Positions 25,949 through 36,818 of a stretch of 64,000 nucleotides of DNA are shown one piece after another; the first letter of the stretch is position 1, and each line of letters begins with the position of its first letter. The notes beneath the pieces were generated by a model that saw nothing but the letters and a program-made list of their open reading frames with translations, made no database searches and had not been told where the DNA came from. Source of the stretch: Istiophorus platypterus (taxonomy: Eukaryota > Chordata > Actinopteri > Istiophoriformes > Istiophoridae); assembly GCA_016859345.1 (NCBI GenBank), contig CM029124.1, forward strand, positions 11,054,001-11,118,000. Reading direction: 5' to 3'. Made by a program: the position numbers and the translations under genes.

Positions 25949-26063
25949 CTCAGGGCCATGGGGACTGTAGTAATACCCGTCATCCTCCACAATCACCTCT
26001 CCATATTCATCATACATGGGAGATATCAGCCTCCTCCGACTGCCGTACTGAGGGATGTCATAC
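25949..26063 (-). CDS. pcdh15: pcdh15 linker exon YDIPQYGSRRRL
   Basis: A 115-bp exon (acceptor tatttctcag, donor GTATTT) encoding YDIPQYGSRRRLISPMYDEY and then GEVIVEDDGYYYSPHGPE, ending in phase 0. PQYGSRRRL, MYDEYGEV and YYYSPHG are conserved in vertebrate PCDH15. This is the last exon shared by the two distal tails. Its donor can be joined either to 25793 (155-bp intron) or to 23390 (2.56-kb intron); both acceptors are phase 0. The donor, GTATTTCC, is weaker than the others in the gene, which may help regulated choice. Retention of the short intron would add a chance hydrophobic tail; I treat that as noise. Confidence 0.93.
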
Positions 26064-28134
26064 CTGAGAAATAGAGTCACACATAATATGACAAGTAATG
26101 AAGGGATTAAAATGGGACTTGACTACATTGAACTTTTGCCAATTGCTTTAATAATTCAACGAGTTGGTGATTAATAGCTTTAAAATATATATTTATCTAC
26201 ATGCTGTAAGATAAAAAGCCACAAACAACTATATTACTTAGAAATTAAAACATCATATCGTTATATCATAATAAGTTATCATTTAACACAGTGAGGCTGA
26301 AGAGTCAGCAGGGGGCAATGAAATTAACAATCTGATATGGGGGCGAGAATGATAGTAGAGTCAGCTCCTGACTCAGTGACTCAGAAAACTAAAGGATTAT
26401 TTAACCATAAATTTATTGCATAGTTTTAAAATTGTCATCTACAGTGCACATAGTACAAAGTGACTTTTCCAATTGGTACAGGCGTTAATGTCATTGTTTG
26501 TTAAAGACCCTCAAATAGTTTTATGTCTGTAATTCTTCTTCCTCTTATTTTTTAACTCCATGTCGTAAAACTTCCTCTGATATATCAGTCTCGCCTCATT
26601 AATTACTGCTTGTTTTTTTTCTGTAAATTTGCCAGTATCTTTTCTACTTTTCAAATACTGCGGTGATTTGCTGAACTTCCTATAAATCACTCTGAGTTTG
26701 GAAGGATATAATGGAGAAACAAAAAAAATTCAGGGGCTGAGAGAGATCTTCTAAAATATTCTCTACGGTAGATGAATATAGTGAAAACATATTCTTCCTT
26801 GTTTGTCAAAGGGGTCTAATAAATTACAAGACAAACAGATGGCTGAGATGGCAACCTGGGGAGTGATAAGTAATGCCTAAAAGCCCATTAAAACTCTTGA
26901 ATGAAATCAGGTTGTATAACTCTTTTCCATTGTGATGTTTTGTTTGACTTTATGGCTTTCATCAGTGGCAGAATGCAAAGTTTTTTGTCAACTGTCATTC
27001 AAATGAAAGATGGGAAAAAAGTGAGGAAATTGAATCATTTTATATTGTTTTCCTATTTCAGTGTCAAAGGCAAAAAGTACAAAATGTGACCTGAAAATAG
27101 TGTGCATAGAAAAAAATTAATAAATAAATAAATTTAAACATACCATTACATTTTTAAAATACTGTCCACCATCAGGTTGTCTGCATTAATGTGCTGCATG
27201 GCCTCGATTAACTTAGATCATTGATACTGACCATGTGAATTACTCTTCTTATGTTACAATACTAAATTAGAGAGGAACCAAAAGGAAAGAGGCTAATGTC
27301 ATTTAAGTCACTGACACTTTCTGAAGATGTGAGGGTCTGGTGATTGCTGGATTAAAAGCTTAACTGCTGTTAAAGAGTGCCCCTCAGTGCAAACAGACAC
27401 AGATCAAAGGTATCCGATCACGGTGATGCAGCTTTTCCTATGAACTTTGTGACATACCATTAAAGTATAATTACGGCTGGTTGCAAGCGAAGGCCAAGGT
27501 GATTCAGACACAGTAATTAAAGCCAGTGAAGACAACATGAAAGCTGGGTCGGTGAGTGAATACAGAAGCAATTACGACACTTAATTATAGTATGGACGGT
27601 TTCTAACTTTAGTTCCAGCACTTTAAGGTGTAAAAAGCTTCTCCCTGTTTTGATAAACTTGTGGAGTAGTTTCCCAGAGTGGTACAAGTCACCTACTGTA
27701 GAGCAGGAGCGTTAATGAATAACAATTTCTTAGCAGCTGTTACAGCTTTGAGTACCATGTTTTTCCTCTTAAGACCATATGGGCAATGTAACAGGCAAGC
27801 CAAAACACTCTCCATCCATTAGGCTTTGGGAAAACATTCAAGGCTCTTGGGTACCTGACTCAAGGCAGCATAATTGATCTCATTCGATGGGAGAGGAGAG
27901 GGCAAACCCTTGGATGGGGGAGCATAAGTTATGCTCATTATTTTATTCTGAACTTCTTCGAAATCCTCTCCATTCCGCAAGGACTTAAGCACTGGCAGCT
28001 GGAAGGTAAGGTCATGATAAATAGGTCCTAATGATGTAATTTTCTTTTTATTTTAATTGAACCGATGGAGATCAGTTCCATGGATTAGTCTAGAACAGGT
28101 GAGAGATGAGGCAGTCAGTGTGTTGCACGCTCAC
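26064..28134. other. pcdh15 intron, no other gene seen
   Basis: About 2.1 kb of AT-rich intron. The stretch 27470-27600 is complex sequence with several TAATTA-type cores and could be conserved, but nothing is recognisable. Confidence 0.6.
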
Positions 28135-28208
28135 CCTTGGTCGTAATTATAGTAGTCCTGTGTGTAGTAGTCCTGGCCTGGGTCGATACCCGACTCCATG
28201 GAGAGTTC
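28135..28208 (-). CDS. pcdh15: pcdh15 linker exon ELSMESGIDPGQ
   Basis: A 74-bp exon, acceptor tgaaccatag and donor GTGAGC. It encodes ELSMESGIDPGQDYYTQDYY and NYDQ, and ends GG, completed by the next exon to glycine. SMESGIDPGQ-YY-QDYY is a strongly conserved motif of the PCDH15 tails that do not use CD1. Seven tyrosines in 24 residues make it a possible tyrosine-kinase or adaptor site. The strongest similarity seen here is to known family sequence. Confidence 0.92.
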
Positions 28209-29126
28209 CTATGGTTCAGAAAGCAGAAACAGAAATTACTCAGCACTACTCAGAGAAAGATGGCAGAAGAAGAGCAGCAGCAACAGCAGCATACAGGGTA
28301 GGTATACAGCAGATTGACTACAATCCCTGTGAATTAAGAAAAGCAGGAGTTTTTCTACCTCAGGTCTCAGAAGAGATGGCCTCAGCAGTTGCTGTTGCTG
28401 CCAGAGATTAGTAAAGGAGAAGGATGGGGTAATGGAAGAGAGGGATAGTCAGGAGAGACACAAAAATAAAGAAGAGTTCACTTTGAAAATTTTAGATTTA
28501 AAGCCAGAAAATGCAGGATTCTCTTATGTTGCTAAATGTGTTATACACTATGGAGGAGAAAATTGTAAATATAGATGAAATGTTGATGGAAAGCAAAGAA
28601 CAAGACGGAAGGAGTTGATCAAGGAACTGGAGGAGTAAGAAATTGCAAAAAGACAAAAAAACAAACAGAAAACAAACAAACAAAAACAAACAAACAAAAA
28701 CAAACAAACAAACCCCCCCCAGAAACAAAACATTCTGCAGTTGTTGGAGGATAACCGTTGTCAGAATATTTGAAGGTGACAAAAAAGAGTTTAATGTCAC
28801 AATTGTCAAACAGAATCAATTTGTTTGGTCTCTGATGATTAATATTTTGTTTTTTCTCCAGCAGAGGAGAAAAACTCACCCGAACGCTTATCTGCTATTT
28901 GACAGCTACATTGGAGACTACAACAGACTTTCGAAACAAATCTAAACTGTAATGTCAATGTCAGAAGTCCTATCGCCGGGATCTCATCTTAATCTCATTC
29001 AGTGTTTTCCATCAAGTGAGTTATAGATAAGAATAATAGGATATAAGCTGCCTCAAGCTGCTCGAGAGTGACAAAATGTCTCAGCACAACGGTAAGATAA
29101 AAACACATCACAACAGGAATGCTTAC
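28209..29126. other. pcdh15 intron with AAACA-rich repeat
   Basis: A 0.9-kb intron. It holds a plus-strand A-rich (CAAA)n tract ending in eight C (28640-28720), which yields spurious cysteine/phenylalanine-rich ORFs on the other strand. Confidence 0.65.
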
Positions 29127-29148
29127 CTGTCTGCCGTAGCCTTGCCTG
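29127..29148 (-). CDS. pcdh15: pcdh15 22-nt linker exon (CD2/CD3-type route)
   Basis: Twenty-two bases between acceptor tgcggcacacag and donor GTAAGC. One base completes Ile with the AT of the 36699 exon, and the remaining seven codons read RQGYGRQ, ending in phase 0. The next exon then begins directly with GAA CTC (ELSMESG). Length and phase fit exactly, and a one-base shift would break all downstream tails. I call it from splice sites, phase and the following conserved exon rather than from its own sequence. Confidence 0.75.
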
Positions 29149-32100
29149 CTGTGTGCCGCAGAAAAGAAAAAGCAAGACAAATAATGAATATGGATTGACA
29201 GCAACATTTCAAGCGCTTTTAGATAAATTAAATGTTAAGTCTACAGGACTAGCACGTCTACATTCTGCTGACCAATGAGGAAATTGTAGCTTTACTTACT
29301 GTGCATTTTCATATGTTAAATTAGAGAGTTGCAGATATTCGTCAGTTTTAAAGAGGGTGCCTAAGGCCACAATGTTATCACGCTGGTGTGGGCTGTTTTT
29401 TTTTTTTTTTCTTACGTTATCTCATCCAAACAGGGAGGAAAAAAAGATACAATAAATGCAAATATCAAAGAAGCTGAGTAGGTTGGAGTTAGAAAAAACC
29501 CAGTGTTTATACAAGCATATCTAGAGCATCTTGCAGATATGAAAAGGACATTGTGATTCATGAAGGAATTACTCTAAGTCATAGAAAGTTAATAAAATTG
29601 TCTTTGGTTATCACATCATAATGTGCCATTTCCTCTCCACAGATGGCAATGGTCTTTTTTCTAAACTGAAGTAAATCTTTGGAAATCATTCAATCAAACA
29701 CCCCCCCCTCCCCCCCAAAAAAAAAAAAATCAACTACTACTCAGAACTTCTCCCGGGGACAACAGCAGTGCATCTGCAGTGCATTCAGCACTAATCGATG
29801 AGAAACAGCTTGTAATGGGGCAACCTGGCTGAAATCTCTAGGTTCACAAGCGTACAACTGTAACCGGCACGGACTCATAAATAATGACAACTTTCACAGT
29901 CCGATATATGGCCAAGCAATGATGTGAGCTTCCTCTGGAGAGCTGTAATCTGTTATTATGGGCAGGGACCAGGGGACAGGGCAAAGCCATATGGCCACAC
30001 CTCCCAGGCATGTTGGACGACGGGAGTGGGATCTGATGGATGACCTGTTGACTTGGCTGCTGGCTACTGCTGCTTCATGCAACATCAAGAAAAATGGCCC
30101 TGTGGACAGGCGCCATAGGAAGTTTGCACAAGGTGGGACTTGGGGGAAGATGGGTGATAAGGTAATGTTGTAGCAAAAGAGGTGAGAGAGATGAGCTCAG
30201 AATTACAACAAGCCCTGAATACTGAAGAACCCAGTATAGTTGTATCTATAAAAGCAGGGTAGATCTTGGCTCTGTAAATAACTAGATTTATAGTTTTTAA
30301 TTGCAGATTTTTATACAAAAAAAACAACAAAAAAAACCCAATTAAATTCATTTTTCCACCACCACAAATACATCTACCAAAGAAAAAAAGAAGCCCAAAC
30401 AGATAACAAAGCCAATTCATTATGACAGGAATCAGTTAAAGGTATAAGAAAACCTTTTGAAAAATGTCTCCTAATAACTGAGAGTTAGATGAGAATAATG
30501 ATACCTCTCCCATGTCAGTGTGGTAAATATGAGGCTACATGCATCAGCCACTTATTTTAGTTTAGCATTCCGGCTTGAAACACAAGGGGAAAATGGGCCT
30601 AAAGCTCACCTATACAATTCATATCTAGTTTCTTTAATCTGTACAAGACCATATCATAAAAAACAACAAACGAGTGATTTAGGAGGGGTTATATGCTAGA
30701 ATATGTCTTAATCAGGCAAGATCCCCTGTAAATAAAATAAAAAGCAATTTATAATTTCACAGTTTGATTTTTGTACAGATTAAATAACTAAAATAATAAA
30801 TAAAGCTATAACATGTTAATTAGTGAGCTTTCAGAGTAGCAAGTAGGCAGATTTTTTTCCCTTTGCACAGAGCCAGGCAATGTTTCCCTATTTCTTTGTG
30901 CTAAAGTAAGATAACCACCTGTAGCTTCATATTTACCATACAGACGTGGCAGTGGTACTGACCTCATCAAACAAGAACATAACGTAGTACGCTTTGTTAG
31001 AGATGGTGGATGTTTTCATACAACAAAAGATCTCTCTGATCAGCTTTTTTTCTGTACATGGATATTAATTAAAGCTCACATTTCTGTAGACCATATGGTC
31101 TTTGGTGTGTATTTTCTTGAAGAGATCTGGTTAGTCGAGTCAGTTTCATCTGTGAAATTTCTCCATCCTTTTATTGTTTAGCTTGCAAGTTTGTCCTTAG
31201 AAAAGGGCTCTAGAAATGAAGTTTAGAACTGCTTTAGTTATCAAATTCAGGTTAATGTTACAATTGTGTTTACCTTGTGTGTGTATTTTTTTTCCCCATG
31301 TCGCTGCACACGGACTATCAGTTTTTAACACAAAAAGAGTTTGTTAAAACCTGTTGTAAAAATAGAATATAAAGAATACCATCCATTAAAGCCTACTGCT
31401 CTTTGGGTTGAAAGAAACAGCAAGTGAGCTGCTAGCCTCTTTACAAAAGAGATTACCCCATGTAGTGAACATAGAATACGGAATTAGCGGGCCTTCGATC
31501 TGCCTATCAGGGGAATGTGTGATGAATCAAACATTACATTGCTCTGGAAGGGAGGTATGCTAAAACCATTTGCCTGAGGGCTTGGAGGGTGAAACAAACA
31601 CATGAAGGGTATGCGGAAGAAAGACAGAGAGGAGAGGAAGTGAAAAACCTGTGCATAGAAAAAACGAGGAAGCGGGAAGGGAAAGAGGCCGCATTGCAAT
31701 GAGTATAAAGAAGGTAATAGAATCTCCTGAGATCCATGAGGAAAGATTAACAAGAAGAGGCCATGGATTGGAAAGTATTAGAACTAACTACAGGGGGAGA
31801 AGAAGTGAGCGAGAGAAACATAGACAAATGGGACAGGCAGAAGGTCAGAGGGATGGAAAAGGAAAGGAGAGGGTAACAGCAGTTGACAGTCCCACAGGCA
31901 GCGACCCTGGTTAACGATTGATTGGTTCTCTAATTAGCCTTTTCCAGTGTGCAGCTGAACATCATAGTGACTACTTTATCATGCTGCGAAGATCTCTGCA
32001 GACATGTGAATAGGCATTTCCTGCAGAGGTTGGCTCTGTTCATTCAACATAAGTCTGCTGGGGAACCAAAGTCGATGTATTTCTATAGCTAATGCTTTGT

Positions 32101-33142
32101 CCAACGTATGTTGAACAAAAATTTCACTCAGGGAGGCTGAGGCCCCTCTTATCTGCAATCATTTGATTTACATTTAAATAAAAAGATTTCCTATAGCCTG
32201 TCTTTGTATAATATCCAATATTTTATGTATATGTGCATATTGTCACACATCTCTTGCATTCATTCATCACCGCATGTATTCCATGCTAAGAACAGTTAAA
32301 ATAATGCAACGTGTCCCGTGTGTTTAAGTCACAGCGATAACTTTCTGAATATGTTTCATCGCAAAATGTGTAATCCTCCTTTGTGGATACTCTCAAGCCA
32401 ATTTCACAGAATTTGCACACCTTTGGGGAAATTCTTAACAGTTTGTTAATTCCCCTCATTTGAAAAACACATCGAACATTACTAGTTATTCTTTTGCCTG
32501 ATATGGATTCTGCATGAAGCAACAGCTTCCTAAATAGTGATGCTCTTATCTTTGTGAAGACCGAAAAGAACATATTCGGAATCGGCAGTATGTAGACAGG
32601 AAATGCTTTTCAAAACAGACCCCAGGGTTGTGTAATTTAAAAATTTTGGTGATAAGTATAATTTAATTAAAGTAGTTTTGGTTATGAAATATTAATGTTA
32701 TTAATATGAACTGAAATAACATACTTTTCACGTGATGAGCTGACTAATCTGTGAATGCTGGGGTATACTCTACACTAACATAGATCTCATAGCAAATCGG
32801 ATCATTAAAACATGCAAATAACCTGAGCCTGAGTGATTCTGTATTTGAAAGCCTCTTTTATGTTCTATTTCAAGCCCATAAGCATATTGTACAGTCAGTG
32901 TAGCAGAACTGAGCACATTTCTTGGCAGGTGGCACTAAAATTTGATTTCCACACAAAGTGTTAAGTAAAAAACCATTATGTGTCTAAAAAACCCAGACAG
33001 TCAAACTTCTTTGACGTGGCTAAAGCTTATATAAAATACTGCAAACTGTGCAAAAAAAGAGGAGCATTTCAAAATAACAGAGAAAAACAGGCATGGAGAC
33101 GTATAAATTAAAATAATGAGAATATGGAAAAAAAAGGTAAAG
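29149..33142. other. pcdh15 intron / CD1-tail 3' UTR region
   Basis: About 4 kb following the CD1-type exon. It must begin with that exon's 3' UTR, but I see no canonical AATAAA on the minus strand close to the stop; the first clear one is near 31175-31170. Contains the long inverted-repeat MITE described separately. No other exon is recognised. Confidence 0.5.
30434..31000. mobile_element. MITE with long inverted repeats (teleost GCTAAGCTAA-type)
   Basis: Two arms of roughly 180-220 bp face each other around a loop of about 110 bp. The left arm contains GATGAGAATAATGATACCTC, then TGGTAAATATGAGGCTAC and later TTTAATCTGTACA. The right arm holds the reverse complements (GTAGCTTCATATTTACCATA near 30930 and TGTACAGATTAAAT near 30773). 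The same motifs belong to a very common fish repeat ('TAGCTTCATATTTACCG', 'TTAATCTGTACA'). No coding capacity. Confidence 0.75.
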
Positions 33143-34661
33143 TCAGAACACTGTGGACTGAGAGGAGTAGTTTTCACTGAGCTCAGCAGCGTTTGGGCTG
33201 TTTGAGCTCAATTGGCTTGTCTGTGGAACCTCTGCTGCCATGTTCAGTTGACCTGTTCGATTTTCAGTATGGTTCATACTTGTTGTCGTGTTGATTTGGA
33301 CTGCAGAGCTGGAGTTTGTTGTGTTTGGCGTGCTCTGCTCATCGCAGGGATCGAAGCTTTGCTGTTTGGGAGCACCATCTGATTCCTCAGTCACTTGTGG
33401 TTTCTTGTTAAACTTGGGCACCTTGCGATTTTTATCTACTTGGCTGTACAGGTTGGCAACAGACCTCTCTATGTCATCTAGATTCTGGATGTTTTTCAGG
33501 ATTCCTTTAAGCTCCTTCCTCTTCCCAACATCAGACTGCGATGGGGCAAGAGGAGGGGGGTGTTTCCGTTCTGCAACAGGGCGAAGCGAGGACATGGGCG
33601 GCAACGAGGTTGGAACAAACTGAATGACTGGGCGCGACTGATCGCTAGCAGGTGAGGGAGGGGGAGGAAGAGGTGGTGGAGGTGGGGGGACAGGTATATT
33701 GTCAGGAGGAGGAGGGGACGGTTGGGTAATCTGAGGTTTATTAAGGTAGGGGGCTGAAGGTGGAGGGGGAGGTGGACTACAGGGAGGAGATGTGGGTGGG
33801 GATGGTGGGCGTGGCTGCTGTGGAGGAGGAGGCGGAGGATTTTCTGGTGGGTCTGGTATTATCTCTACCGTGATCTGACAAGGCTGCACTGTCATGTAGC
33901 TGGAGATGCTGGAGCTGAACTTCCTGAGGACAGGTGGAGTTGGTCTCTGGCTGGCTAGGGGCCAGGACTCCTCTCCCTGAGTAATGATAATGCTTGGGGG
34001 CACATCTTGACCTACAGATGTGCGGCGGTAGGGGTAATCCATGATGGAGAGCAGGGTTTTTGAGTTCAGCTCCAGCATTTCCTCGCTGTCTCTATCCCTG
34101 ATGAGGATGGAAGAGAGGGAGTCTTGGGAGTCTCTGTTTTGCTTGAGGGTTTGTTCCTGGAGGGCTTGTTGCTCGAACTGCCGGGCCTGCTCACGGACTG
34201 TCAACTTGGTCTCTATGCTGCCACTCCGGTGAAGAGTGTCTGAACTCTGTGGCCTCTGCCCACCCCTCATGGCTGCTTGGAGCATCTGCAGCTTCCAATC
34301 AGCTGGGTCCATGAGAGCTTGTCTCCTTGGCGTCTCGTAACTGTGCAGCCCTCCATGAATGCGAGCAGGCATCGACCAAATGCACCCTGAGCCTGCTGAG
34401 TGGGAAGGAGAGCAGGAGAACAAATTTTCAGATGGAATCTCCCCCTGTGCGCAGGCATGTGGACTGCTGAGGGGACTGTCGTCATCATAGACAGGGTTGT
34501 GGGTGGTGACTGGGTTGCAGTCAGAGAGGAAGGTCACGTTGCTCTCTGACTTGGGTAAGTTGACACGCAATGTTCCGTTGCCACGGGCTGGCATGGCGCG
34601 ACAGGCAAAGGTGCTAAAAATCCTCTGGTGGTCGGCCTCCTCAATGACAGACTTTTTAGCC
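33143..34661 (-). CDS. pcdh15: pcdh15 terminal exon, CD1-type proline-rich cytoplasmic tail
   Basis: An open terminal exon of 505 codons plus stop TGA, acceptor ttactggggcag after a long T tract. Joined to the 36699 exon it starts M-AKKSVIEEADHQRIF. Near residue 45 is SNVTFLSD followed by THNPVYDDD, which matches the mammalian CD1 segment FTFLSD...HNPLY as I recall it. Around residues 165-190 there is a Gln/Glu-rich, helix-prone stretch (TVREQARQFEQQALQEQ). About residues 265-355 are extremely proline-rich with several runs of five to seven prolines, potential SH3, WW or EVH1 ligands. Next comes a conserved block, LKGILKNIQNLDDIERSVAN plus LYSQ, close to the mammalian [20 protein letters not shown]. 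The last residues are QSTVF, a class I PDZ ligand; mammalian CD1 ends STSL. In the hair cell this tail is expected to bind scaffold proteins. Confidence 0.93.
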
Positions 34662-36698
34662 CTGCCCCAGTAAAAGTTAGAGGTGAAAAGGAAAAAAAAA
34701 AGACTTGAAACAGGTGGAGAGTTATGGTTTGAGGGCGAGCGAAGCAAAGAAAAAAGGGTAGGGCAGAAGCAACAGTGCTGTCCTTTCTTCCTACATCTTA
34801 AATGATTATGACTCCTAGTACTGTGACTTATTCGTTTTTTACAGGGAAATTCAACAAGCAACTAGGTTATTGATCTCAATAACAAGGTTTAGGTTTAGCT
34901 TAATCTACAGAATAACAATGTAGTGCGATCAAATATTGAAATATTAAAATTATTATGTTTACAGATAGACCAAGCTATTGTCCAAAGACACAGTACAATA
35001 CAAATAAACAACATCATCCCGTAATGGATGCATTAGCGCACTCAAGTAACAACACTAAGAGGTGTGAGGAGATGTCAAGGTACGGGCCGCAGAAAACAAA
35101 AGGGGAGGACTGTCTAATGGAAAGGTCAAGAGACAGCTATAGTGACAGCAACTAATGTGAGGTAACTATAAACAAAGGGGGCTTCGCTTTTCCAAGCTAC
35201 ATGGAAGAAAAAGAGTTTCCCTAAGGTTAAAAACCTAAAAAACCATCCAACTGCTACAACCACACCAACGTCAATTAAAAAGACATTACCAATTAAAATG
35301 CATTCACACACAAGGGAACTCATGATAAAGAAAAATTCTACCAAAATGATAGAGATTAAGTACATAACAAAATCATATCTATCTACGATATGTGCATATG
35401 CGCAGCAAAAGCTTTAAGCAAGAGGGGGGACAAAGGTGCTCCTGTGCAGTATTTACAAAGGATACTGCTCATATTCATAGACCTCATATGTTTTGGGTTT
35501 ACTTACTGCAGTCTGAATCCAGAGAGACAAGGGAATAGAAATGATGGAGAAGATAGAAACATAGACAGATGGTAAGATGACTAAAGCCGAAATGAAAGAG
35601 GTGTCGAGAGGACGGAAGTGTAAGTGCAGGGGTACATCAAGTTTCTGCCTACTGAGGGGGGATACTGAACTTATTTATTTGCTGAGTGCATCTGAGAATA
35701 CGGACAAACAATGCACGCACACTTACTTTGTATACTCACTTTACTGAGGGTACCGTTCAACGTAGAAAACTTTGTGTTTGAAAAAACGAGTTTCAAAGCG
35801 CTTCAAAGTTGTTTAATATGACTGCTTATAGGACCAACTCCACTTATTCCTAGTGCAGGCTGGAAAATTACCCCTAAATAAACGACTTTTGGCTACAATA
35901 CATTCCCCCTGAGAGCCTTGCTCTTGCTACAGAATCAAAAGCTTCTGCTTGTTGTTCAGTGTTGGCCAACATCTGTCTCCTGTCTCAAGCTCTTTACAGC
36001 TTGCCATTAAATTTCCATTTTCTTTCTTTTTTTTTTTTTTTTTTTAATCGCAACTGTTATGTTTGTTGCAGAATAGCTTTAACATGATGTAAATCTAAAT
36101 TACTAAAGCCAGCGGAGCAGCAGTTTCAATTCAACCTCATTTAATCCAAAAGCAATAACATTTCATTACACAGTCCTAGCAGTATTTAACATGAAAGGTG
36201 AAATCCGATCGCGTTGATGGGCAAAACACCCTGGACATAATAAGCAGCTCTGGAAGCATTCGTTGTAGGTATTTATCAAGGGAAAGTTTAGAGTAATTTA
36301 ACACAATTATTAAGCACGGAGCAGATTGAGTCTTTGTTTCTACTTCCAGTGAAATATGTGGTATTTTATGAACTTAAACTCACTCTTACCTTGAGAGAAG
36401 GTCTTGCAAAAATGCCTACACAGTCAAATTAGAAACACATACATAAGCTAAAGTCTAATCACTAACTGTGCTGTGGCATACTGAGTGATTTGCTGATGTC
36501 TAGAGGGGATCATGGTTTTGAAAGCCAAAATGCAGAGAGATCCAGTGATGGAGCTACTGATAATTCTAGAGCAGCAGGTGGATTGGATCAAATTCAAGGA
36601 AATGAACCCAAAGAGCAAAATGCAGTACCTGCTTATCATGGGAAGAGGTGGGATGGATGGGATAGGAGAAAGATAATAGAGGATAAGCGCTGACTCAC
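34662..36698. other. pcdh15 intron before the CD1-type tail
   Basis: About 2 kb. It contains the candidate 6-nt exon at 35507 and another strong donor near 36385 that does not give a frame-compatible exon. A homolog of the mammalian NLFLLYHF segment, which I remember at the start of CD1, was looked for and not found. Confidence 0.6.
35507..35512 (-). other. candidate 6-nt microexon (unproven)
   Basis: On the minus strand a good pyrimidine-rich acceptor (ctctctggattcag) is followed after only six bases, ACTGCA, by a perfect donor (GTAAGT). Six bases would keep the frame between the 36699 exon and either following exon, giving Ile-Leu-Gln/His. No homolog is known to me, and paired splice signals this close can occur by chance. 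Confidence 0.25.
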
Positions 36699-36818
36699 AT
36701 GCTGCTGTTGCCCAGCTCCTCATAGAGGTTTGCGCTGGAGGCACCCGCAGGAGGTGCTTTTCCTCCTGGCGGTAAAGCCATCTGAATCCTGGCAGTTTTG
36801 GCACACTCTGCCTGTCGC
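36699..36818 (-). CDS. pcdh15: pcdh15 exon: shared juxtamembrane cytoplasmic segment
   Basis: A 120-bp exon (acceptor ttttgcacag, donor GTGAGT). It encodes RQAECAKTARIQMALPPGGK and then APPAGASSANLYEELGNSS, ending with AT of the next codon. RQAEC-KTARIQ-ALP and the YEELG segment are recognisable PCDH15 residues. The proline stretch between them is much shorter than the polyproline block I remember in mammals. This exon is the branch point: the AT is completed by G (Met) when joined to the CD1-type exon at 34661, or by C (Ile) when joined to the linker exon at 29148. Confidence 0.94.

Noticed and set aside
25823..26080. Read-through of the 25949 donor giving a hydrophobic 43-residue tail
   Set aside because: Follows from retention of the 155-bp intron; the exon-intron boundary is well supported by both acceptors being phase 0, so the tail is probably not made.
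31651..31914. 87-codon Arg/Glu-rich plus ORF
   Set aside because: Purine-rich low-complexity translation; no start context, domain or splice evidence.
36386..36411. Possible exon of 26 nt (GCATTTTTGC...TCTCAAG) with strong donor GTAAGAGTG
   Set aside because: Length 26 (or 13 from the nearer AG) breaks the frame to every downstream tail exon.
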